Positions 45,511-54,507 of a stretch of 64,000 nt of DNA are shown here, one piece after another. Each line of letters begins with the position of its first letter. The first letter of the stretch is position 1. The DNA is from Xanthomonas codiaei (GTDB lineage Bacteria; Pseudomonadota; Gammaproteobacteria; Xanthomonadales; Xanthomonadaceae), in the NCBI RefSeq assembly GCF_002939785.1, contig NZ_MDEC01000001.1:186001-250000 (forward strand), written 5' to 3'. The notes below the pieces were generated by a model. The model saw only the letters and a program-made list of their open reading frames with translations, was not told where the DNA came from and ran no database searches. A program made the translations under genes and the position numbers.

Positions 45511-46013
45511 TCTCCGGATGCAGCGCGGTGCGCTGCGATGGTCAGCGAGCAGGCGTCCATCTGGCGTGTGCGGCAGGACGACAGACGGCTGCGCCGAAGT
45601 CTGGCAGACGCGTGCGTGCGGCGGTGTCTCAAGGGCGCAGGGTAGCGGCCCAAGCGAAGCCGCTATCGATCAACTCCACAGAATGCGACCACGGTGGCGC
45701 ATCCGGTATGCGTACCTGGTGTGCGTACCTGCAGATGATGCTGCCTGCCGGCGAGCTTGCTCTGTCGGACGATAGCGCAGGCCGGCACGACCGGCGCACA
45801 TGTCGCGGTGGCGACGGCGGATCTGGCCGCGCCCGCTGTGGTTGCGCGGGTGTGCCGCGCCGGCTGCCTGGTGGGCAGGCCGCAGCGTCACCGTGCGGCG
45901 TAGAGCGGCCAACACACGATGACGGGCAGTCGCCGGATGGGCACGGACGGCGCGCGGGGCCGGAGTGTACGAGCGGTACATGCCGATCCGCGTAGTAGTC
46001 TCGTCGGCAACGC
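45511..46013. other. Gene-free region upstream of PqaA-like gene
   Basis: 503 bp without a supportable gene. A 10-bp direct repeat TGCGTACCTG occurs at about 45711 and 45722. Frames on the minus strand are Pro/Arg/Ser-rich shadows. Promoters of the PqaA-like gene should lie at 45511-45650. Confidence 0.45.
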
Positions 46014-46535
46014 TTACTTGATCCGCCGCACCTTGGCCGGGGTGTTATAGCCATCGATCTGCAGATACCAGACACCGACCAGGCCGGGTTTGATCTTCAC
46101 CTTCGGGGCGTCCTTGCGCACGCCCGACAGGCTGGCCGCATCGGTCTGTTCCCACTCCTGCCCGTTGGCCAGGGTGTAGATACGGCCCTTGGAGAAGCCC
46201 TTGAACTCGCCCACGAGCGTGCTTTCGATCGGCTCCTTGCTGCCGAAATCGAAGAAGCCGCGGTTCTTGACGATAATCTCCTGGCGGCCGGCTTCCTTGG
46301 CCTGTTCGACCACCACCGCCGCCTCCTTGGCGACCTTGCCCTGCAACCAGTCGTTGAGCGAGGCCAGCTCGCTGGTGGTGAGCTTGTCCAGACCGGCGGC
46401 CTTGAACTGCTCGGCGCTCATCTGTGACTGCAGGTCGCCCTGCACGGCACGCTGGGCCAGCGCCGGCGTGGCGGTCAATGCAAGGGTCAGGCAGACCAGC
46501 AGTGGAATGCGGCGCGCGAGCGACATGGGAGCCAT
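46014..46535 (-). CDS. Secreted protein of unknown function
   Basis: A 173-residue periplasmic or secreted protein: signal peptide cleaved after ALAQ, a helical segment rich in Glu/Ala/Lys (KVAKEAAVVVEQAKEAGRQE), then a beta-rich domain (IESTLVGEFKGFSKGRIYTLANGQEWEQTD, GLVGVWYLQIDGYNTPAKVRRIK). No family name is known to me. Starts at 46535 or 46526 are both possible. It follows pqqE in the same direction after 233 bp, with a 63-codon frame of doubtful reality (46553-46744) between. Confidence 0.75.
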   Translation of the reverse strand: MAPMSLARRIPLLVCLTLALTATPALAQRAVQGDLQSQMSAEQFKAAGLDKLTTSELASLNDWLQGKVAKEAAVVVEQAKEAGRQEIIVKNRGFFDFGSKEPIESTLVGEFKGFSKGRIYTLANGQEWEQTDAASLSGVRKDAPKVKIKPGLVGVWYLQIDGYNTPAKVRRIK

Positions 46536-46768
46536 CCGTCAGTAAGAAGCCGCTAGTGTAGACGCTGGGCGGGCAGGCGGTTGCGGGTTGCCGTTGGCTC
46601 GCAGAATCTCTGGCGTCTGCCGGGTCCTGCCCAGTGCAGCCGCTCGATGAGCTGGGCATGGCGAGCGGGCAACAGAATGACCATGCCGAGCCGGGGGATG
46701 ACCAGGTCGCTGTCTGCCGCGCAGGAATCGGTATGCCCTGGCAACGCGCGGGCGTGATTGAGTGGCGC

Positions 46769-47902
46769 CTAGTCCGGCGCGACGTCGGCCGTGGAAGGCT
46801 GGCGTTCGGCACGTGCCGGCCGGCGGTAGACGAATTCCGGTGCCACTGCCGCAGCTTCGCGCTCGGCCGTGGCGCGCACCTGTGCGTGCGCGGGCGAGCG
46901 CTCGCACACCGGATCCAGCGTGGCGGCATCGCCGCTGAGCGCCAGCGCCTGGCAGCGACAGCCGCCCCAGTCGATCTCGCGTTTGGGGCAGCCCTGGCAC
47001 ACCTCGGGCATCCACGCGGTGCCGCGAAAACGTACGAATGCCTCGCCGTGGTTCCAGATCTGCTCCAGCGTGCGATCGCGCAGATTGTCGAAGCGCATGC
47101 CTTCGATGGTTTCGGCGGCATGGCAGGGCAGCACGTCGCCGCGCGGAGAGATATTGACGAAGCGCTGGCCCCAGCCGCCCATGCAGGGCTTGGGCTGGCG
47201 TGCGTAGTAGTCGGGGGTGACGAAGTCGATCGCCAGGCGGTCGCCAAGCTCGCGGCGTGCAGTTTCTACCGCGGCAATAGTGCCCATCAATTGTTCGCGG
47301 CTGGGCATCAGTGCAGCACGGTTGCGCAGCCCCCAGCCGTAGTACTGGGTGTGGGCCACTTCGATGCGTTCGGCCTGCCATTCCAGCGCCAGCGCAATCA
47401 TCTGCGGCACCCGTTCGGCGTTGTGCCGGTGCAGCACCGCGTTGAGCGTCAGCGGCAGGCCGCGCGCGCGCACGGCGGCGGCGAATTCGCGCTTCTTGGA
47501 CAGGCTGTTGCGATACCCGGCAATGCGATCGGCACCGGCCGGGTCCACGTCCTGCACGCTCAACTGCACATGCTCCAGCCCGGCGGCCTGCAACTGGTCC
47601 AGCATCGGCTCGCCGCCGGCCACGCCGGAGGTGATCAGGTTGCTGTAAAGACCAAGCGCGCGCGCATGCGCCACCAGCTCGGGCAGGTCCTTGCGCAGCA
47701 TCGGCTCGCCACCGGAGAAGTGCGCCTGCAGCACGCCCATGTCAGCGGCCTGCTGCAACAGCGAACGCCAACCACTGGTATCCATCTCTTCGCGCAGTGC
47801 CGCCAGCGCAATCGGGTTGGAGCAGTACGGGCACGCCAACGGGCAGCGGTGGGTCAGCTCCAGCAACACGGACAGCGGCGGTGGCGGCACGGCACTGCTC
47901 AT
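46769..47902 (-). CDS. pqqE: PqqA peptide cyclase PqqE
   Basis: A 377-residue radical SAM-SPASM enzyme that links the Glu and Tyr side chains of PqqA, the first step of PQQ synthesis. The radical SAM cluster motif is [15 protein letters not shown]; auxiliary-cluster cysteines are in [18 protein letters not shown], and [18 protein letters not shown]. PqqD presents the peptide. The ATG at 47902 overlaps the pqqD stop (ATGA). It is last in the pqqABCDE operon. Confidence 0.97.
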   Translation of the reverse strand: MSSAVPPPPLSVLLELTHRCPLACPYCSNPIALAALREEMDTSGWRSLLQQAADMGVLQAHFSGGEPMLRKDLPELVAHARALGLYSNLITSGVAGGEPMLDQLQAAGLEHVQLSVQDVDPAGADRIAGYRNSLSKKREFAAAVRARGLPLTLNAVLHRHNAERVPQMIALALEWQAERIEVAHTQYYGWGLRNRAALMPSREQLMGTIAAVETARRELGDRLAIDFVTPDYYARQPKPCMGGWGQRFVNISPRGDVLPCHAAETIEGMRFDNLRDRTLEQIWNHGEAFVRFRGTAWMPEVCQGCPKREIDWGGCRCQALALSGDAATLDPVCERSPAHAQVRATAEREAAAVAPEFVYRRPARAERQPSTADVAPD

Positions 47903-48177
47903 AGCTTCAACAAACGCTTTTGGTGCAGGGTGCCGGTGAGTTCGATCACATCGGCTTCGATCTGCGCAGGATCGGCGTCGAATTCTGCCGCCAGCTCCAG
48001 CGCAATCTGCGCCAGCGAGCGCGCGCCGTCGAAACGTTGCGCCACCACCACGGCGATCTCGTCCAGTTCGACCACGCGCTCGGGTGCGAGCAGCACCCAT
48101 TGGTCGCGTGCACGGTCGTGCTGCAGGCGCACGCCTGCGCGCAGGGCCGGCTGGCTGTCGCGGCCGATGCTGCTCAT
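47899..48177 (-). CDS. pqqD: PQQ biosynthesis peptide chaperone PqqD
   Basis: A 92-residue RiPP recognition element that binds PqqA and delivers it to PqqE. Family phrases include [21 protein letters not shown] and [19 protein letters not shown]. Both ends overlap neighbours by four bases (pqqC stop/ATG and TGA/pqqE start), showing tight coupling. Its length is typical. Confidence 0.95.
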   Translation of the reverse strand: MSSIGRDSQPALRAGVRLQHDRARDQWVLLAPERVVELDEIAVVVAQRFDGARSLAQIALELAAEFDADPAQIEADVIELTGTLHQKRLLKL

Positions 48178-48926
48178 GCCGCAACCCGGCTGGCTGCGCG
48201 GTCGGGTACGAAGGCATCCGGCCAGACGATCCCCGGCGCGACATAGGCCACGTGCAAGGCATCCAGCTGCGCCCACAGCACCGAGCACTTGAAGTGCAGC
48301 GCAGCCTTGACCAGTTCCTGCTTCTCTGCGGTGTCGGCATGTTGCTTGACGTACTCCAGCGCGAAATCCGAATCGCGCGGCGCCTCGGTCAGGCGATGCT
48401 CGAAGTAGGCCAGCGCCTCGGGCGAGACGAAGTCGTAATGCTTCAGCATGCCGGCCACGCGCTGGCCGATGATGTTGGGGGCGAACAACTCGGTTAGCGA
48501 GGAGGCAATCGCTTCGAGCAGGCTCTTCTCGCGCACGAACTGCAGATACGCCTGCACCGCGAAGCGCGTGCCCGGCAGCAGGGCGCGTCCGGATTCGACC
48601 AGGTGGCGGTCCAGGCCCAGTGCGTCGGTCAGGTGCAGCCAGCGTGCGATGCCGCCGTCGGAGGCGCTGTTGCCGTCGTGATCGAGGATGCGCTGGCGCC
48701 AGATGCGCCGCAGCGCGGGATCTTCCATGCGCGCCAGGATCGCCGCGTCCTTCAAGGGAATGCAGCGTTGGTATTCGAAGCGGTTGAGCGCCCAGGCCTG
48801 CACCTGGCCGCGTTCGAGCTTGCCATCGTGCAGCAGCGCATGAAACGGGTGCTGGTCGTGATACAGGCGTGCGCCGATGGCGCGCAGCTCCGCTTCCAGT
48901 TGGTCCGGGGTGAGCAGGGCGGTCAC
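48174..48926 (-). CDS. pqqC: Pyrroloquinoline-quinone synthase PqqC
   Basis: A 250-residue cofactor-less oxidase that catalyses the final ring closure and eight-electron oxidation to PQQ. Characteristic segments are [44 protein letters not shown] and [20 protein letters not shown], including His residues of the active site. It starts with GTG at 48926, overlapping the pqqB stop. Confidence 0.97.
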   Translation of the reverse strand: MTALLTPDQLEAELRAIGARLYHDQHPFHALLHDGKLERGQVQAWALNRFEYQRCIPLKDAAILARMEDPALRRIWRQRILDHDGNSASDGGIARWLHLTDALGLDRHLVESGRALLPGTRFAVQAYLQFVREKSLLEAIASSLTELFAPNIIGQRVAGMLKHYDFVSPEALAYFEHRLTEAPRDSDFALEYVKQHADTAEKQELVKAALHFKCSVLWAQLDALHVAYVAPGIVWPDAFVPDRAASRVAA

Positions 48927-49822
48927 AGGGTGATCTCCAGGCCGTCGTGCGCAACATCCCAGCCGTTGGCGCGCGCGCTGGCGTATTCGGGCGAATGGAT
49001 ATCGAGCACGGGATTGGTGGTGTTGATGTGGATGAAGATCTTGCGCGCCACACCGAGCGGTGCGAACGCCGCCATGGTGCCTTCCGGTCCATCGATGCTC
49101 AGATGGCCCATGCGCTGGCCGGTTTTCTGGCTGACGCCCAGTTGCACCATTTCATCGTCGCGCCACAGCGTGCCGTCGAAGAACACCAGCTCGGCGCCTC
49201 GCAGGCGCTCGCGCAGTGCGTCGGTCATGGCCGCGCAGCCGGGGATGTAGTGCACGCGGTGGCGGCCATCGTCGATGGTCAGGCCCAGGGTCTCCTCGTT
49301 GGAACCGGCCAGGTCGCCGCCGCTGCGCGATTCCATGAACAGCGGGACCTTGCCGGGCACCGAAAACGGGGTCAATTGCAGGCCCAGCAGCGACAGGGGC
49401 GTATCCAGCGCAAACGGCTGGCGCGACACGTAGTGCGGGTTGAGGGCGTCGAAGATCGGGTTCTGTGCCAGCAGGTCGAGTACGCGGCTGCTGGCATGCA
49501 ACGAGAACGCCTGGCTCTCGCGCATCGACAGCAGCCCGGCGATATGGTCGATCTCGCCGCTGGTCAGCAGCACTGCCTCGATCGGTGAATGCCGCAGCCC
49601 GTGCTGCGGCCAGAGCGCAGGCGTGGCGAGAAGTTGTTGCCGGAAATCGGGTGAGGCGTTGATCAATACCCAGCGCTGACCGTCTGCGCTGACGGCGATG
49701 CTGGCCTGGGTACGACGTTGGGCACCGTCTGCTTGTTGCCAGGCCCGCTGGCTTGCGGGGGTATGGCAATTCCACTGCGGGTGCCCACCGCCGGCCGCCG
49801 ATCCCAAGACAATGATGCGCAT
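48923..49822 (-). CDS. pqqB: PQQ biosynthesis protein PqqB
   Basis: A 299-residue metallo-beta-lactamase-fold protein proposed to hydroxylate the tyrosine moiety of the processed PqqA dipeptide. It starts MRIIVLGSAAGGGHPQWNC, followed by GEIDHIAGLLSMRE (metal site) and GHLSIDGPEGTMAAF. It lies 82 bp after pqqA, with a GC palindrome between; this gap may set the high ratio of pqqA mRNA. Confidence 0.96.
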   Translation of the reverse strand: MRIIVLGSAAGGGHPQWNCHTPASQRAWQQADGAQRRTQASIAVSADGQRWVLINASPDFRQQLLATPALWPQHGLRHSPIEAVLLTSGEIDHIAGLLSMRESQAFSLHASSRVLDLLAQNPIFDALNPHYVSRQPFALDTPLSLLGLQLTPFSVPGKVPLFMESRSGGDLAGSNEETLGLTIDDGRHRVHYIPGCAAMTDALRERLRGAELVFFDGTLWRDDEMVQLGVSQKTGQRMGHLSIDGPEGTMAAFAPLGVARKIFIHINTTNPVLDIHSPEYASARANGWDVAHDGLEITL

Positions 49823-49843
49823 GGAGAGCTATTACCTAATCTG

Positions 49844-49857
49844 CCGGCCGCGGCCGG
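49844..49857. other. GC palindrome between pqqA and pqqB
   Basis: CCGGCCGCGGCCGG is a perfect 14-bp palindrome in the pqqA-pqqB gap. It could form an attenuating or 3'-stabilising hairpin behind pqqA, as has been suggested for other pqq operons. No T-tract follows. Confidence 0.45.
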
Positions 49858-49904
49858 TCACGCATCGATGGGAAGGGCGGCAGGTGAGCTAAGAAACGGC
49901 CGGA

Positions 49905-49985
49905 TCAAAACTCGCCGGAGACGTAGCAGTTGATTTCGGCGCCACAATTCACTTCACGGACGACAGGCTTCTTCCAGGTCTTCAT
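49905..49985 (-). CDS. pqqA: PQQ precursor peptide PqqA
   Basis: A 26-residue peptide encoding the substrate of PQQ synthesis, beginning MKTWKKPVVREV. The Glu-X3-Tyr pair that becomes PQQ is present (Glu17 and Tyr21, in GAEINCYVSGEF). Two cysteines flank this core, unlike the shorter enterobacterial form. The ATG at 49985 and TGA at 49905 frame the gene exactly upstream of pqqB. Confidence 0.95.
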   Translation of the reverse strand: MKTWKKPVVREVNCGAEINCYVSGEF

Positions 49986-50289
49986 CGGCTACCTCGCTGT
50001 GGGTGGAAAAACGCCGTCGCTGCGCAAGGCGGCGATGACGTGCAAGGAGCATAGGCAGGCGGTTTGGCCGAGTTGTAAAGAGCGCGTAAAAAGTCGATGC
50101 GATGCAGCGCTGCGTGTGCGCTATCGCACACGTCATGGCGCGCAGCGGTTACGAATCAAGCCCTTGCCGGGTGAACCGACCCTAAGTGCGCCCCGATGAG
50201 CTGCCACCGCCAGGCTGGAAATTGCGCGTTGTGGAGATGGTGATGCGCACGTTACCGTAGCTGCCAGATCCCAGTTATCGCCTGCCGCC
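49986..50289. other. pqqA-relA divergent promoter region
   Basis: 304 bp between divergent genes. It has lower GC content around 50070-50090, suited to promoters, but I cannot place -35/-10 boxes with confidence. No repeat or RNA gene is seen. Confidence 0.45.
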
Positions 50290-52461
50290 GTGTCCACCGC
50301 TGTGACCAGTTCCTCATTCGATCGCCTGCAGGCAGTGCTGCAGCGCCCCGCGCTGGCATCGGTTGCTCCGGCATTGGGCGAAGCGCTGGCGCGCGCCTGG
50401 CAGGACGCACCGCCTGCGCCAGCCGACAGCGTGGCCTGGTCGCTGCTCGGCGATACGCTGGATGCACTGGCGCTGCTGGCCGCCGACGAGGCCACGTTGA
50501 TCGCGGCATTGCTGTTCGACCTACCGACATTGCGCGGTGCGCTGGCCGGCCTGCCCTGGCAGCCCGCCGAACGCCGCGTGGCAGTGGAGGGGCTGCTCGA
50601 CGGACTGGATGCGGCCGATCAGGTCTGGGCGCTGCATGCCGGGCGCGAGGCCGGACGCAACAGCGAGGGGCTGCGCCGCCTGCTGCTGTCCATCATCCAC
50701 GACCTGCGCGTGGTGCCGATCCTGCTGGCACGGCAGCTGGCGCGCATGCGCGTGGCCGACCGCCTCAGCGAAGACCAGCGCCGCGCGCTGGCCCAGCTCA
50801 CCCGCGACATCCACGCGCCGCTGGCCAACCGCCTGGGTATCTGGCAGGTGAAGTGGGAGCTGGAAGATCTGGCGTTCCGGCATCTGGAGCCGGAGACCTA
50901 TCGCCGCATCGCCCGCGAAGTGGACGAGACCCGCATCGCCCGCGAACGCTATATCGAGGCGGTCAAGCGCACCCTGTCCGGCGCGCTGGCCGAGCAGGGA
51001 CTGCGCGCGGAGGTGAGCGGACGGCCGAAGCATATCTACAGCATCTGGCGGAAGATGCAGAAGAAGCGGCTGTCGTTCGACCAGCTGTACGACGTGCGCG
51101 CGGTGCGGGTGATGGTCGATGACGTGGCCGCCTGCTATGCGGCGTTAGGGGCGGTGCATTCGCTGTGGACGCCGGTGCCCAGCGAGTTTGACGATTACAT
51201 CGCCCGGCCCAAGGCCAACGACTATCGCTCGCTGCACACCGCCGTGGTCGGCCCGGAAGGGCGCACCATCGAAATCCAGATCCGCACCTTCGAGATGCAC
51301 GCCCAGGCCGAGCTCGGCGTGGCCGCGCACTGGAAGTACAAGGAAGGCGGCAAGGGCGCCGAAAAGGCCTTCGACCGCAAGATCCTGTGGATGCGCCAGC
51401 TGCTGGAACAGGTGCAGGAGGGCGACCATGGCGAACTGGCCGGTGCGCTGGATGCCGAGCTGATCGAGGATCGGGTGTATGCGCTGACCCCCAAGGGCGA
51501 GGTCATCGATCTGCCGCAGGGCGCCACCCCGCTGGATTTTGCGTACCACGTGCACACCATGGTGGGGCATCGCTGCCGCGGCGCGCGTGTCAACGATCGC
51601 ATCGTGCCGCTGACCTACCGGCTGCGCAGCGGCGACCGCGTTGAGATCATGACGGCCAAGGAAGCGGATCCGCGCCGCGACTGGTTGCTGGCGGCCAATG
51701 GATTCCTGGCCAGCGGGCGCTCGCGCGACAAGGTGCGCGCCTGGTTCCACAAGCTCGATCGCGCACGCAACGTGCAGGCGGGCAAGGATCTGCTCGACCG
51801 TGAACTCAAACGCCTGGGCCTGCAGCACGCAGATCTGGGCGTGGCCACGCGCAAGTTCCATGCCGACAGCGTGGACGAGCTGTACATCCAGGTGGCGCTG
51901 GGCGACACCGGACCCAACCAGGTCAGCCGTGCGCTGCTGGAAGCCGAGCGCGCGGCGTCGCAGCCGGCGGCGCCTGCGCCGCCGCGTCCGACCGCGCGCC
52001 GCGATGGGTTGGGCAAGTCCAAGTTCACCGTGCAGGGCGTGGGCAACCTGCTGGTGCAGCTGGCGCGGTGCTGCCAGCCGGTGGCCGGCGAACCGATCGC
52101 CGGCTACCTCACCCGCGGCCGCGGCGTGACCGTGCACCGTACCGACTGCGTGGCGCTGGCGCGCCTGGCGGCCGCCCACCCGCAACGCGTCTTGCCGGTG
52201 GAGTGGGGCAAGGCAGGCAGCGGCTACGAGGTGGATGTGCAGGTGCGTGCAGTGGACCGGCGCTGGCTGCTCAAGGACATCACCAACCTGATCGCGCAGG
52301 AGGACGCCCACGTGCTGGAGATCAACAGCGACAACGTGCGCGACACCGGACGGGCGCAGTTGCGCCTGCGGCTGAAGGTCAGCGACTACGGCCAGTTGTC
52401 GGCGCTGCTGGGCAAGCTGGATGCTTTGCCCGGCGTCAGCGAAGTGCGGCGGCTGGGCTGA
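50290..52461 (+). CDS. relA: (p)ppGpp synthetase RelA
   Basis: A 723-residue long RSH protein. The HD hydrolase region is degenerate (LLFDLPTLRG in place of the catalytic HD), and the synthetase substrate-binding motif is EFDDYIARPKANDYRSLHT; the acidic EFDD form marks a RelA-type monofunctional synthetase rather than SpoT (RFKD). TGS (about 385-445), zinc-finger/CC (RCCQPVAGEPIAGYLTRGRG...HRTDC) and C-terminal ACT domains follow. It makes (p)ppGpp on stalled ribosomes. It starts with GTG at 50290. Confidence 0.95.
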   Translation: MSTAVTSSSFDRLQAVLQRPALASVAPALGEALARAWQDAPPAPADSVAWSLLGDTLDALALLAADEATLIAALLFDLPTLRGALAGLPWQPAERRVAVEGLLDGLDAADQVWALHAGREAGRNSEGLRRLLLSIIHDLRVVPILLARQLARMRVADRLSEDQRRALAQLTRDIHAPLANRLGIWQVKWELEDLAFRHLEPETYRRIAREVDETRIARERYIEAVKRTLSGALAEQGLRAEVSGRPKHIYSIWRKMQKKRLSFDQLYDVRAVRVMVDDVAACYAALGAVHSLWTPVPSEFDDYIARPKANDYRSLHTAVVGPEGRTIEIQIRTFEMHAQAELGVAAHWKYKEGGKGAEKAFDRKILWMRQLLEQVQEGDHGELAGALDAELIEDRVYALTPKGEVIDLPQGATPLDFAYHVHTMVGHRCRGARVNDRIVPLTYRLRSGDRVEIMTAKEADPRRDWLLAANGFLASGRSRDKVRAWFHKLDRARNVQAGKDLLDRELKRLGLQHADLGVATRKFHADSVDELYIQVALGDTGPNQVSRALLEAERAASQPAAPAPPRPTARRDGLGKSKFTVQGVGNLLVQLARCCQPVAGEPIAGYLTRGRGVTVHRTDCVALARLAAAHPQRVLPVEWGKAGSGYEVDVQVRAVDRRWLLKDITNLIAQEDAHVLEINSDNVRDTGRAQLRLRLKVSDYGQLSALLGKLDALPGVSEVRRLG

Positions 52462-52815
52462 GCGGCCGACGCGACCGCCGCGTTCTGCCTCAAGATGCCC
52501 CCTCCGGCCGATGCTGCTAGGACGCGTGCGCGTCCCGCACCACGCGCCGTCCGGCTTGCCAGCGATCCGGGCCAGCCGCTCACGCTGCAGCCGCGCCTGG
52601 CCGCACTGCAGGCGCCTTGAAAATTCGCCGAAAGAGTCCAACGCGCCTCCAGCCGTTCGCACCGTACCCGCCTCAACGAATCCCAAATCCCAAATCCCAA
52701 ATCCCGAATCCCGAATCCCGAATCCCAAACAACCCACACCGCCTTCGCGCCACCCCGCTACCATGACGGGGTGAACGCGTCCCCGTCAGGTCGCGCCAAG
52801 GATGGACGCAACCGC
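52462..52815. other. relA to TPR-protein intergenic region
   Basis: The 354-bp gap contains a seven-unit heptamer array at 52681-52729 and no supportable gene. If the GTG at 52771 is used, the downstream gene begins inside this stretch. Confidence 0.5.
52681..52729. repeat. Heptamer array (TCCCRAA)7
   Basis: Seven uninterrupted 7-bp units, four TCCCAAA and three TCCCGAA, in the order A,A,A,G,G,G,A. It belongs to the family seen at 10834-10889. Confidence 0.92.
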
Positions 52816-54330
52816 ATGTTTCCGCTGCCGCGCTGGGCCAGGTCGCCCCGCCTCTGGGCGCCGTTGCGCAGCCGCGCGCTCTGGCGCGTGGTGCTGGCGC
52901 TGTCGCTGTGCCTGCTGATGGGTGTGATCGTGTTGCGCCAGCCGCTTGCCGACTGGCTGTGGCCGGACACCCGGATCCAGCAACTGCTGCAGCGGGGCAA
53001 TGCCGCATTGGCGCGCGGCAAGCTCAGTGCCGCCGACGGCAACGGGGCACGCGAACTGTTCGCCGCTGCACTTGCGCTGGATGGCGACCGCAGCGAGGCC
53101 CGCGCCGGGCTGGCGCGTACCGGTGCGGCTGCGGTGGTGCAGGCGCGTGCGGCGATCGCGGCCGGCGATGCGGCCGATGCGCAACGTGCGTTGGCGTTGG
53201 CAACCGCGCTGGAGGTGCCGCAGGCGCAGATCGCCCCGGTCTCCTTGCGTCTGCGCGATCTGCAGGCGCGCCGCGCCGGCTTGGACGCCCTGGTCGCGCA
53301 GGCGGTCGCCGCCCAGCACCAGGGCCGCCTGGATGGCACGCCCGACAGTGCGTTGCCGCTGTACCAGCGCGTCCTCAGCCTGGCACCGGACCGCACCGAC
53401 GCGCTGGAAGGGCGCGAAGACGCCCTGACCGATCTACTGGCGCAGGCACGCCACGCCTTGGGACGCGATGCGCTTGGCGAGGCGGCCGCGCTGTTGGTGG
53501 CGGCCAAGCGCTACGACGCCGGCCACACCGACGTGCCGTCGACCGAAGGCCATTACCACCGTGCGCTCGAACAGCGGCGGCAGCGCGCCGATGCCTTGCT
53601 GCGGCGTGGTCGCCTGGCACCGGCGGCGCGCGATTTCATGGCAGTGCTGGCAGCCGAGCCGGAAGATGCCGGTGCGCGGCGCGGGCTGGATCGGGTGGCC
53701 AGCGAATATGCCGCCCAGGCGGGGCGCCAGGCCGCGGATTTCCAGTTCGACCAGGCCATGCAGTCGCTGCAGCAGGCGCGGGTGCTGGTGCCGGGCGCCG
53801 CCTCCATCGCCCAGGCCGAACAGGCGATCGCGCGCGCGCGCGATGCCCAGCGCGGGCCTGAAACCGGCTTGTCGCGCGGCGTACGCGAACGCCGGTTGCG
53901 CGCGCTGCTGCAACGTGTGGCCGATGCCGAGGCGCGAGAGCAGTGGATGACCCCGCCGGGCGCCAGCGCCTACGACACCGTGCGCGCCGCACAGGCGCTG
54001 GCCCCGCGCGATGCCCGCGTGCTGCAGGCCGCTGCGCGCGTCGCGCCGGCCAGCCGGCGCTGCTTCGAGGACGAGTTGCGCAACAACCGCCTGCGTGCGG
54101 CGCGCGGATGCCTGGACGCGTGGCAGGCGCTGACACCCACTGCCGACGCCTTGGCAGGCGCGCGTCGCCGTCTGGCGCAGCGTTGGATAGCAGTGGGGAG
54201 CGAACGGCTGGGCCAGGAAGACGCGGCATTCGCCCGTCGAGCGCAGGACGAGGCGCGCCAGCTGGACCCTGGCTTGCCGGAACTGACCGAATTCACGCGA
54301 CGGGTCAAGGCCGTGGCCGAGCAGCGTTGA
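52816..54330 (+). CDS. TPR-like repeat membrane protein
   Basis: A 504-residue protein (519 if GTG at 52771 is used) with one N-terminal transmembrane helix (VVLALSLCLLMGVIVL) and a large, mainly helical Ala/Arg/Leu-rich periplasmic part with irregular TPR-type repeats (LLQRGNAALARGKLSA; ALDGDRSEARAGLAR; LLRRGRLAPAARDFMAVLAAEPEDAGARRGL). No catalytic domain is seen. It stands beside relA and a glycosyltransferase; a scaffold role in the envelope is possible but unproved. Confidence 0.75.
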   Translation: MFPLPRWARSPRLWAPLRSRALWRVVLALSLCLLMGVIVLRQPLADWLWPDTRIQQLLQRGNAALARGKLSAADGNGARELFAAALALDGDRSEARAGLARTGAAAVVQARAAIAAGDAADAQRALALATALEVPQAQIAPVSLRLRDLQARRAGLDALVAQAVAAQHQGRLDGTPDSALPLYQRVLSLAPDRTDALEGREDALTDLLAQARHALGRDALGEAAALLVAAKRYDAGHTDVPSTEGHYHRALEQRRQRADALLRRGRLAPAARDFMAVLAAEPEDAGARRGLDRVASEYAAQAGRQAADFQFDQAMQSLQQARVLVPGAASIAQAEQAIARARDAQRGPETGLSRGVRERRLRALLQRVADAEAREQWMTPPGASAYDTVRAAQALAPRDARVLQAAARVAPASRRCFEDELRNNRLRAARGCLDAWQALTPTADALAGARRRLAQRWIAVGSERLGQEDAAFARRAQDEARQLDPGLPELTEFTRRVKAVAEQR

Positions 54331-54428
54331 GCGGTCGTTGCCAGGTGTCGCCGACATCGGAGCCTGCCGAACCTGTAGCTCGACCCCGCATTCTGAAACA
54401 ACGCGATCTGCCACGCGCAATCCTTCGC

Positions 54429-54465
54429 CCACCTGGAGAAGGTGCCCCGAAGGGGGAGGATGAGG
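54429..54465. repeat. Dispersed intergenic repeat unit
   Basis: CGCCCACCTGGAGAAGGTGCCCCG with adjoining AAGGGGGAGGATGAGGGT sits between two convergent genes. It contains the palindrome CACCT-GGAGA-AGGTG and resembles the intergenic repeat at 34637-34676. Confidence 0.55.
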
Positions 54466-54507
54466 GTACGAGTCAAGCCTGGCGATCTGTCTCCCGGCCG
54501 ACACTGC

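Noticed and set aside
46553-46744. A 63-codon minus frame between pqqE and the secreted-protein gene (DLVIPRLGMVILLPARH)
   Set aside because: Partly protein-like, but no ribosome-binding site, no family, and a Pro/Arg-rich end; too weak to call.
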